Assembly: GCA_030598025.1 (NCBI GenBank)
Contig: JAUVQS010000029.1
Span: forward strand, 1 to 13,350
Reading direction: 5' to 3'
Source of the DNA: Acidimicrobiia bacterium
GTDB lineage: Bacteria > Actinomycetota > Acidimicrobiia > Spongiisociales > JAHEDJ01
Length of the DNA: 13,350 bases
Below are positions 7,457-12,971 of this stretch, piece by piece. The notes below the pieces were generated by a model. It was not told the DNA's origin. It saw only the letters and a program-made list of their open reading frames with translations, and did not search any database. Each line of letters opens with the position of its first letter. Position 1 is the first letter of the stretch. A program made the position numbers and the translations under genes.

Positions 7457-7577
7457 TGTCCTTTCGTGTCGTGGATTGGCAGCTTTGAGGCGATTCCTCG
7501 TCCATTCTTGACATTACAGGCTGCGGCTTGCCCGTGTCCCGGGGGCCTCAACCCGCACGCGCTCTACACTCCCGGCC
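7457..7577. promoter_or_regulatory. Divergent promoter region between catalase and trpD
   Basis: This 121-nt spacer must hold promoters for both genes. Toward trpD, TACACT sits 7 nt before the ATG. Toward the catalase, TAATGT on the minus strand (7516-7511) is a possible -10, leaving an untranslated leader of about 50 nt. A TTGACA at 7508-7513 on the plus strand has no -10 at a fitting distance. No regulator site is recognisable. Confidence 0.4.
7565..7570 (+). promoter_or_regulatory. -10 box for a probably leaderless trpD transcript
   Basis: TACACT (TANNNT) followed by 7 nt and then the trpD ATG puts the predicted transcription start on or next to the A of the start codon. No Shine-Dalgarno precedes this ATG, which agrees with leaderless translation, a common arrangement in actinobacteria. 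Confidence 0.55.
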
Positions 7578-8621
7578 ATGACAGATACCTTTTCGTGGCC
7601 GGAGACTCTTGGTCGAATAACGGCGGGCGAAGACCTCGATCGGATCGCCGCGCATGCAGCGATGTCCGAAGTGATGCACGGGCGGGCTACTGAGGCTCAG
7701 ATCAGTGCCTTCATCGTGTCGATGCGCATGAAGGGTGAGTCGATCGATGAGATGACCGGCTTCGTGGAAGCGATGAGGGAAGTTGCCGTGTCGGTAGACG
7801 TCGGCATCCCGGTGGTCGACACGGGGGGGACCGGTGGCGATCGGTCGGGGACTTTCAACATTTCGACGACGGCGGGCCTGATCGCCGCCGGCGCCGGAGT
7901 CTCCGTAGCAAAACACGGCAATCGATCCGCCTCGTCGCTATGTGGCTCGGCGGATGTCCTCGAAGCGCTCGGCCTGGAGATTGACCTCCCCCCGGAATCC
8001 ACCGCAACCCTGGTGCGCGAGGAGAAGTTCGGCTTCTTCTTCGCCCCCCTGTATCACCCATCGATGCGGCATGCCGGACCGGTGCGGCGCGAGTTGGGCA
8101 TCCCGACCGTCTTCAACGTCCTCGGCCCGCTTGCTAATCCGGCCGGCGCCACCCGCCAGGCAGTCGGAGTGTCCGATGCTCGCATGGCCGAGAAGATGAT
8201 CGGTGTGCTCAAGAACCTGGGTTCCGAGTATGCCTTCGTGTTCTACGGCGAGGATGGACTCGACGAGTTGACCACCACCGGGCCCTCGTACATCTATCGG
8301 CTGCGCCACGACGAGGTCACCCATGCGGAGTTCACACCCGAGGATTTCGGAGTCGAACGCGGGCGTCTCGAAGATCTCGTTGGAGGCGACGCTCAGACAA
8401 ACGCGGCGATCACCAGGGCAATCCTGACGGGCCAAGCCGGGCCGACCCGCGACATAGCGGTGGTGAATGCTGCTCCGGCGATCGTGGTCGCCGGTCTGGC
8501 TCACGGCTTCGAGGAAGCAGTAGTGCTGGCCGCCGAGGCTATCGACTCCGGGGCCGCCGGCCGGGTGCTCGACCGGGTCATTGAAAGAAGCCGGACGCTA
8601 AAGCTGATGGCTAATGGCTGA
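7578..8621 (+). CDS. trpD: Anthranilate phosphoribosyltransferase
   Basis: Second step of tryptophan synthesis: transfers phosphoribose from PRPP to anthranilate. The 347 residues match the family. An N-terminal helical domain (about 1-75) carries ISAFIVSMRMKGES, then come the PRPP-binding loop VVDTGGTGGDRSGTFNIST (GTGGD at 84-88), KHGNRSASSLCGSADVLEALG (KHGNRS 112-117), the anthranilate-binding segment RHAGPVRRELGIPTVFNVLGPLANPAG (about 163-189), and the metal-binding G-L-D-E-L segment near residue 230. All catalytic motifs are intact. No other trp gene lies in the window, so it is a lone trpD, unlike trp operons. It is followed after 18 nt by the Fur-family gene and may share its transcript. 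The 3' end and spacer consist of a degenerate 7-nt repeat. Confidence 0.96.
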   Translation: MTDTFSWPETLGRITAGEDLDRIAAHAAMSEVMHGRATEAQISAFIVSMRMKGESIDEMTGFVEAMREVAVSVDVGIPVVDTGGTGGDRSGTFNISTTAGLIAAGAGVSVAKHGNRSASSLCGSADVLEALGLEIDLPPESTATLVREEKFGFFFAPLYHPSMRHAGPVRRELGIPTVFNVLGPLANPAGATRQAVGVSDARMAEKMIGVLKNLGSEYAFVFYGEDGLDELTTTGPSYIYRLRHDEVTHAEFTPEDFGVERGRLEDLVGGDAQTNAAITRAILTGQAGPTRDIAVVNAAPAIVVAGLAHGFEEAVVLAAEAIDSGAAGRVLDRVIERSRTLKLMANG

Positions 8622-8637
8622 ACGCTGAGGGCTGATC
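8603..8637 (+). repeat. Degenerate heptanucleotide repeat across trpD stop and next gene's leader
   Basis: Five tandem 7-nt units of the form GCTRANN are read directly: GCTGATG, GCTAATG, GCTGAAC, GCTGAGG, GCTGATC, preceded by an imperfect GCTAAA at 8597. The array includes the trpD stop (8619-8621) and the presumed Shine-Dalgarno GAGGG of the next gene, ending 2 nt before its ATG. Confidence 0.7.
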
Positions 8638-8639
8638 TC

Positions 8640-9089
8640 ATGCACGTTACGACCGACACGCTCGTCAGTGCGTTGCGAGATGAGGGCTTCCGGATCACCG
8701 CCGCCCGGCGGGCGATTTGCGCCGTTCTAGCCGAGAGCCACGAGGAACATCTAACCGCGCTCGACATCCGGACTCGGGCCGTCGAGAGGTCCGGCGTTGA
8801 GATCGATCAGTCCACCGTCTACCGCACGCTCGACGTGTTCGGGGACCTCGGGTGGCTGCATCACGTGCATCTCGGACACGGTCCCGGCATCGTTCATCTC
8901 GTCGAAGAGACCGACCATCACCACCTCGTCTGTGACTCGTGTGGCAAGTCGGTCGACGTCCCGCTGAACGAGGTGGAAGAGTTGTTCAATGAGTTGGGCA
9001 ATCGGTATGGATTCGCTCCAACTTCCGTCCATTTCGCGCTCGTCGGGACCTGCGCAGATTGTGCTCAACTAGAGGCCGATCAGTCCTAG
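8640..9089 (+). CDS. nur: Fur-family metalloregulator, Nur (nickel)-like
   Basis: A 149-residue metal-dependent repressor. Residues 1-80 form the winged helix: GFRITAARRAICAVL, then the recognition helix region IDQSTVYRTLDVFGDLGWL. The C-terminal dimerisation/metal domain has HHVHLGHGPGIVHL (His74, 75, 77, 80, 86), the Fur signature DHHHLVCDSCG (His93-95, Cys98, Cys101) and a second C-x-x-C (Cys138, Cys141). The H-V-H-L-G-H-G run resembles, from memory, Streptomyces Nur more than Fur, Zur or PerR, and His131 would supply a further ligand. Nur represses nickel uptake when nickel is bound. Context supports this: a perfect Nur-box-like inverted repeat precedes the cbiMQO transporter 1.2 kb downstream. 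It lies 18 nt after trpD and 1 nt before the selenoprotein gene. Family call is certain; Nur subtype is inference. Confidence 0.9.
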   Translation: MHVTTDTLVSALRDEGFRITAARRAICAVLAESHEEHLTALDIRTRAVERSGVEIDQSTVYRTLDVFGDLGWLHHVHLGHGPGIVHLVEETDHHHLVCDSCGKSVDVPLNEVEELFNELGNRYGFAPTSVHFALVGTCADCAQLEADQS

Positions 9090-9090
9090 G

Positions 9091-9750
9091 ATGTCGCCGA
9101 TGCGACGGATATTTCTCTTGCTCGCCGCGGCCGCGATTCTGCTGGCCGCCTGCGGCGGGGCTGCGACGGTCTCGACCAGCTTCGAGGAACTCTCGTCAGA
9201 CACGGCCCCGACACCATCGACCGACGGTCAGTCGGGTGGCGACGAAACGGAGACGACGTCGGCCGACGAAACACCGGCCGATGAAACGCCCGTCGTCGAG
9301 GATGAGCCGGTTGTAGCCCGGGTCACCGATTTCGATGGCCCGACGGCCCCCGACTTCACGATCGATCTCAACAAGACCGGAACATTCACCCTGAGCGAGG
9401 AGGCACGCCCCGTCTACCTCGTCTTCTGGGCCGAGTGGTGATCAACCTGTCGACGGGAGTTGCCCGTCGTAGATGAGATCGCCAGGGAATATGGCGACGA
9501 CATCGCCTTTGTCGCAGTCGCCTGGAAGGGCACCTACAACGACACCGCCGAGCAGGCGGGCAAGCTGCTGCCATCCGGCCAGGTCGACTGGGCACTCGAC
9601 GACGAAGCTGAGATCTTCAGCCTCTACGGGGTGCCCTACCAGCCGGTCTCGTTCCTGATCACCGGCGACGACAAGGTCTTCGACACCTGGCCGGGTGTGC
9701 GAGACGACGCGGCCATTCGCAAAGCACTGGACTCACTGCTGGACCTGTGA
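9091..9750 (+). CDS. Thioredoxin-like (TlpA/ResA-type) lipoprotein, probable selenoprotein read through TGA 9439-9441
   Basis: Predicted 219 residues if the in-frame TGA at 9439-9441 is read as selenocysteine (residue 117). Residues 1-21 are a lipoprotein signal peptide with lipobox L-A-A-C. An acidic Thr/Glu/Pro linker (about 22-75) follows, then a thioredoxin fold: APDFTIDL, VYLVFWAEW, U117-S-T-C120, RRELPVVDEIAREYG, IAFVAVAWKG and YGVPYQPVSFLITG with the expected cis-Pro185. The TGA occupies exactly the first Cys of W-C-x-x-C, the frame is intact on both sides, and a SECIS-like stem follows. Without recoding the product would be a truncated lipoprotein (9091-9441) and a headless fragment (from TTG 9460). 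Likely role: thiol-disulfide exchange outside the membrane. ATG 9100 (residue 4) has AGGA 8 nt upstream and may be the real start. It lies 1 nt after the Nur-like gene and overlaps the next gene by 4 nt. Alternative: a nonsense-mutated Cys codon. Confidence 0.8.
9439..9480 (+). promoter_or_regulatory. Candidate bacterial SECIS element with recoded TGA
   Basis: After the TGA, CGACGGG (9451-9457) pairs perfectly with CCCGTCG (9463-9469) around the loop AGTTG (9458-9462). The loop starts 16 nt after the TGA and has G as its second base. A GATC/GATC pair (9440-9443 with 9477-9480) can close the base of the structure so that the TGA sits at the foot, as in E. coli fdhF. This meets the published bacterial rules as I recall them: upper stem of at least 4 bp, loop of 3-14 nt, a G in its first two positions, and a 16-37 nt distance, here at the lower limit. 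SelB binding is not shown. Confidence 0.65.
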
Positions 9751-10265
9751 TCGAGCCTCTCAGCCCTCTTCCCGAAGATGAATGGGATCGGCAACTCGAC
9801 TCCGTCCTGAAGCAGCTCGGCACGGTTCTCAACGTCCATAGGGTGATTGCCCGGCACCCGGATCTCATGAGAGCGTGGACACCTCTGCGCCAACATATCG
9901 CCACCGCCGGGTCTCTCCAGCCCCGCGTCCGGGAGTTGGTGATCTTGCGGGTTGCCCATCGCTCCGGCGTTGCCTATGAATGGCGCCACCACGTCGCTCG
10001 CGCCCGGACGGCCGGACTGACCGGCGAGGAGATTGAGGCGGTCCGGCTTCCTACCCGCGAAGGATGGAGGGCCGATGAAACGGCGCTGCTGACCGCGGTT
10101 GATGAACTCCTCGACGACTTCTCTCTCAGCGAGGAAACCCGGCTGTCGTTGGAGCAAAGTGTCGGTGTGGAAGGGATTCTCGACGTCATCGTCACAGTCG
10201 GCATGTACGTCACGCTGGCCATGCTCATCAACACTGCACAAATCGAGATCGAAGATGCCGATTGA
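9747..10265 (+). CDS. AhpD-like / carboxymuconolactone decarboxylase family protein
   Basis: A 172-residue all-helical protein of the AhpD-like superfamily. The signature is RVRELVILRVAHRSGVAYEWRHHVARA (about residues 60-86), containing the conserved Glu63 and the Y-E-W-x-H-H block. In true AhpD a C-x-x-C pair performs peroxidase chemistry; here the usual Cys position is Ser73 and the protein has no cysteine at all, so a disulfide mechanism is excluded and the reaction is unknown. GTG 9747 overlaps the stop of the thioredoxin-like gene (GTGA), which implies translational coupling and common expression. The gene ends inside a perfect 19-bp tandem duplication, whose second copy forms the start of the spacer before cbiM. 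Confidence 0.88.
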   Translation: MIEPLSPLPEDEWDRQLDSVLKQLGTVLNVHRVIARHPDLMRAWTPLRQHIATAGSLQPRVRELVILRVAHRSGVAYEWRHHVARARTAGLTGEEIEAVRLPTREGWRADETALLTAVDELLDDFSLSEETRLSLEQSVGVEGILDVIVTVGMYVTLAMLINTAQIEIEDAD

Positions 10266-10282
10266 GATCGAAGATGCCGATT
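10245..10282 (+). repeat. Perfect 19-bp tandem duplication at a gene's 3' end
   Basis: Two adjacent identical copies of GAGATCGAAGATGCCGATT occupy 10245-10263 and 10264-10282. The TGA stop of the AhpD-like gene (10263-10265) straddles the junction, so the second copy lies outside the coding region. It looks like a recent slippage duplication. Confidence 0.9.
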
Positions 10283-10309
10283 GAAATGAATGATGTCTAG
10301 CCGTCGCCC

Positions 10310-10315
10310 TATACT
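10310..10315 (+). promoter_or_regulatory. -10 box of the cbiMQO operon
   Basis: TATACT lies 36 nt before the cbiM start, which would place the transcription start near 10322. TTGAAA at 10281-10286 is the nearest -35-like hexamer, but the 23-nt spacing is too long. The last base of the -10 is also the first base of the Nur-like operator, so repressor binding would block RNA polymerase. Confidence 0.55.
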
Positions 10316-10331
10316 TGCAAGTGAGTTGCAA
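10315..10331 (+). promoter_or_regulatory. Nur-box-like operator (nickel-responsive)
   Basis: TTGCAA-GTGAG-TTGCAA is a perfect 6-5-6 inverted repeat. It equals the Nur box consensus known from Streptomyces (TTGCAA-N5-TTGCAA, from memory). It overlaps the -10 box of the metal transporter operon, and a Nur-like Fur protein is encoded at 8640-9089. No second copy was found in the window. Confidence 0.72.
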
Positions 10332-10351
10332 TAAGAACGCAGGGCTGACGA

Positions 10352-11338
10352 ATGCACATTCCGGATGGATTCATCAACGGTATGACCTCGCTCGGTGCCG
10401 GCGTTGTGGCCGCCTCGAGTCTGGCGGCCGGTCTGCGGAGAGCAGGCAAGGTGCTGCAGGATCGCCAGATTCCACTCGCCGGCCTCGTGGCTGCCTTCAT
10501 CTTCGTGCTGCAGATGCTGAACTTTCCGGTGATCGGAGGTATGAGCGGCCACCTGATCGGCGGAGCGCTGGCTGCGGTGCTCGTCGGACCGTGGATCGGG
10601 TTGGTGGTGATGACCGTCGTGGTGACGGTGCAGGCCCTTCTGTTCGCAGATGGAGGATTGTCTGCGCTCGGCTTGAACGTCATCAATATGGGCGTCCTGA
10701 CCGTCATCATCGGGTGGTTGGCGTTTCGCCTCGTTATGACATTGCTTCCCAAGAACGCCACCTCGATTCTGGCGGCGGGCGCCTTTGGAGCCTGGCTGTC
10801 GGTGGTGGTTTCATCACTGGCCTTCGTCGGAGAGTATTCGATCGGCGGGGGAGGGGGTGCCCCGCTGAGCACGGTGCTGGCGGCGATGGCCGGCACGCAT
10901 GCACTCATCGGCATCGGCGAGGGTCTGATCACCGCCGGCGTTCTGGGCGCGGTGCTGGCAGTGCGGCCGGACCTGGTTTACGGAGCGCAGGTGTTTGGTT
11001 TGCGCCACACGGAGGTGGCGGCGCTCAACCGTCGTGCGGTGGGCCTGTTCGTTGCCGGTGGCATCGCAGTCGCAGTGCTGCTGGTGACCCTTGTCGCTCC
11101 GCTCGCTTCCGACGATCCCGATGGTTTGGAGCGAGTCGCTATCGATCTCGGATTCTCTGAGGAGGCCGAAGATCACTCGCTCGGGGATTCCCCGCTCGCC
11201 GACTACGAGGCAGATGGTGTAGAAGGTGAGGGTCTTGGCACCGTGGTGGCCGGGTTGATCGGGCTTGGTGCGACTTTTGCCGTCGGGGCCGTGTTGATGC
11301 TCGGGGCACGCCGCAGGCGGGTCCGGGTCGATCGCTGA
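10352..11338 (+). CDS. cbiM: ECF-type cobalt/nickel transporter substrate-binding membrane protein, CbiM with fused PDGLE (CbiN-like) domain
   Basis: S-component of an energy-coupling factor importer for Ni2+ or Co2+. The N-terminus MHIPDGFING contains the invariant metal-ligand His2 that CbiM/NikM place inside the membrane. GGMSGHLIGGALAAVLVGPWIG carries the second conserved His67. Around six hydrophobic helices span residues 12-210, followed by another helix (about 228-250). The C-terminal part contains P-D-G-L-E at 256-260 and a last helix (about 285-318), a PDGLE/CbiN-like module, so no separate cbiN is needed; total 328 residues. ATG 10352 has AGGG 7 nt upstream. It is the first gene of the cbiMQO operon; TGATG joins it to cbiQ (1-nt overlap). 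The Nur-box-like operator in its promoter suggests nickel as the substrate; cobalt cannot be excluded. Confidence 0.93.
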   Translation: MHIPDGFINGMTSLGAGVVAASSLAAGLRRAGKVLQDRQIPLAGLVAAFIFVLQMLNFPVIGGMSGHLIGGALAAVLVGPWIGLVVMTVVVTVQALLFADGGLSALGLNVINMGVLTVIIGWLAFRLVMTLLPKNATSILAAGAFGAWLSVVVSSLAFVGEYSIGGGGGAPLSTVLAAMAGTHALIGIGEGLITAGVLGAVLAVRPDLVYGAQVFGLRHTEVAALNRRAVGLFVAGGIAVAVLLVTLVAPLASDDPDGLERVAIDLGFSEEAEDHSLGDSPLADYEADGVEGEGLGTVVAGLIGLGATFAVGAVLMLGARRRRVRVDR

Positions 11339-12102
11339 TGGCCGGAACACACACTCACGCCCTCTTCGTCCACGGTGACAGCGAACTGCACAGATTGCCC
11401 GCTTCGACGAAACTCGGCGCGCTCGGCCTATTCGTGCTGGCCGTTGTGCTCACACCGCGCGAGGCCGTGTGGGCGTTCGGTGTTCATGCCGGATTGGCTC
11501 TCCTGGGAGTGTGGATTGCCGGGCTGAAGCCTATGTTCGTAGCCAGACGGCTGCTGCTGGAGATTCCGTTCGTCCTGTTCGCCTTGTTCTTGCCGTGTAT
11601 CGGAGGAGGCGAGCAGATCGAGGTGATCGGATTGTCGCTGTCCGTCGACGGCCTGTGGAGCGGTTGGAACATCGTGGTCAAAGGGACTCTCGGCCTGGCC
11701 GCATCGATCGTGCTGACCGCCACCACGACCGTGCCCGACATCCTGTCCGGACTCGATCGGCTTCGTGTGCCCCGTTTGATCACTTCGATTGCGGGGTTCA
11801 TGGTGCGATACCTCGATGTCATCGCCGGCGAGATGCATCGAATGAGGATGGCGATGCTGTCGCGCGGCTACAGCCCGCGCTGGATCTGGCAGCTCAAGGC
11901 CTACACCGCCTCGGCGGGTGCTCTGTTCATCCGGTCCTACGAACGGGGGGAGCGCGTGTACTTCGCCATGACCGCCCGTGGTTTCACCGGACATATGCCG
12001 AGTTTCGGCGATGAGCAGGTTCGTCCGGCCGATTGGGTTCGGGCGGTGAGTGTTCCGGCCGTCGCCTGGGTGGCCGCCGGTTGGGCGTTGGCGGTCGCAT
12101 GA
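11338..12102 (+). CDS. cbiQ: ECF transporter transmembrane T-component CbiQ
   Basis: The integral membrane coupling subunit that connects the CbiM binding protein to the CbiO ATPase. The 254 residues include hydrophobic helices at about 26-45, 47-63, 72-90, 115-130 and 230-252. The two cytoplasmic coupling helices carry the family A-R-G/S-R-G-type motifs: MLSRGYSPRW (about 178) and ERGERVYFAMTARGFTG (about 203-219). The start ATG 11338 shares a base with the cbiM stop and its stop overlaps the cbiO start as ATGA, so all three proteins are translationally coupled. The N-terminal GTHTHALFVHGDSELH is His-rich. Nothing looks broken. Confidence 0.94.
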   Translation: MAGTHTHALFVHGDSELHRLPASTKLGALGLFVLAVVLTPREAVWAFGVHAGLALLGVWIAGLKPMFVARRLLLEIPFVLFALFLPCIGGGEQIEVIGLSLSVDGLWSGWNIVVKGTLGLAASIVLTATTTVPDILSGLDRLRVPRLITSIAGFMVRYLDVIAGEMHRMRMAMLSRGYSPRWIWQLKAYTASAGALFIRSYERGERVYFAMTARGFTGHMPSFGDEQVRPADWVRAVSVPAVAWVAAGWALAVA

Positions 12103-12842
12103 GCATTCCCGCCCTCGAAGTAGTGTCGCTCAGCTACCACTACCCGGATGGGACCGAGGTGCTGCGTGAGGCCGGATTCCACATACATCCCGGCGAACGG
12201 GTCGCCTTGCTTGGGCCGAATGGAGCGGGCAAGACGACGCTGGTCTTCCATTTGAACGGGATCTTTCGACCGGAAACCGGTTCGGTGCAGGTGGCCGGGT
12301 TGCCGGTTGAAGACGAGAACCTCATGGAGATCAGGCGAAGGGTCGGTATCGTGTTTCAAGATCCGGACGATCAGTTGTTCATGCCGACCGTCCGTCAGGA
12401 TGTCGCTTTCGGGCCGGCCAACTACGGGGTAGAGGGCGACGAGCTACGGACCCGGGTCTCCGATGCCCTCTCCGCAGTTGGAATGCTGCACGTTGCGGAT
12501 CGGCCGCCGCATCATCTGAGCCTGGGGCAGCGACGCCGGGTGGCCGTGGCGACGGTGCTGGCGATGCGGCCTGAGATCGTGGTGCTCGATGAGCCTTCGT
12601 CGAACCTCGATCCCGCCTCACGCCGCGAGTTGGCCGACATTCTGACGGCGCTCGATATCACGATGCTGATGGTCACTCACGACTTGCCGTACGCCCTCGA
12701 GTTGTGCCCGCGGGCCCTGGTGATGAACGACGGGTCGATCATTGCCGACGGCCCCACCAGGGAAGTCCTCTCAAACAGGGAGTTGATGAAGGCGAACCGT
12801 CTCGAGCTTCCACTCGGATTCGACCCGAATTTCGACCGCTGA
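12099..12842 (+). CDS. cbiO: ECF transporter ATPase CbiO
   Basis: ATP-binding subunit that powers metal uptake through CbiQ/CbiM. It is 247 residues from ATG 12099, which overlaps the cbiQ stop as ATGA; the frame is open from 12033 but the earlier start lies inside cbiQ and adds Gly/Arg-rich residues. Motifs in order: Walker A GPNGAGKTT (39-47), Q-loop VFQDPDDQLF (Gln87), ABC signature LSLGQRRRVA (140-149), Walker B VVLDEP (161-166) and switch His194 in VTHDL. The signature has Leu where LSGGQ has Gly, a mild variant. Only one ATPase is encoded, so a CbiO homodimer is expected. It is the last gene of the operon; 129 nt follow before the next gene, without an obvious terminator. Confidence 0.95.
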   Translation: MSIPALEVVSLSYHYPDGTEVLREAGFHIHPGERVALLGPNGAGKTTLVFHLNGIFRPETGSVQVAGLPVEDENLMEIRRRVGIVFQDPDDQLFMPTVRQDVAFGPANYGVEGDELRTRVSDALSAVGMLHVADRPPHHLSLGQRRRVAVATVLAMRPEIVVLDEPSSNLDPASRRELADILTALDITMLMVTHDLPYALELCPRALVMNDGSIIADGPTREVLSNRELMKANRLELPLGFDPNFDR

Positions 12843-12960
12843 GGCTCTGCTGATAGCCGCAGGTTGTAGGTGCTTATAAGCCCGCGCCCGGTGTGGACTT
12901 GGTCCGGTACCCCGATACGCCAATGGAGGATGGGCAGTGAACCACCGCCCGATGGCGAAA

Positions 12961-12966
12961 AAGGAG
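12961..12966 (+). promoter_or_regulatory. Shine-Dalgarno AAGGAG of the substrate-binding protein gene
   Basis: AAGGAG lies 5 nt before ATG 12972. It supports this start over any internal codon and is one of the strongest ribosome binding sites in the window. Confidence 0.75.
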
Positions 12967-12971
12967 AGCCA

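Noticed and set aside
7508..7513. TTGACA as a -35 box for trpD
   Set aside because: No -10 lies 16-18 nt downstream; the TACACT before the ATG is more than 50 nt away.
9439..9441. TGA as a genuine stop, leaving two separate genes (9091-9441 and 9460-9750) or a pseudogene
   Set aside because: Both halves are needed for one thioredoxin fold, the frame is unbroken, the TGA replaces the catalytic Cys and a fitting SECIS-like stem follows. A nonsense mutation remains the main alternative.
10266..10351. Cobalamin riboswitch upstream of cbiM
   Set aside because: The spacer is only 86 nt and contains a protein operator-like repeat, no B12-box sequence and not enough length for a riboswitch.
12843..12971. 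Promoter, terminator or small gene in the spacer before the substrate-binding protein gene
   Set aside because: I saw only weak pairings (for example around TGCTTATAAGC at 12871-12881) and no -35/-10 pair at proper spacing; no ORF with motifs.
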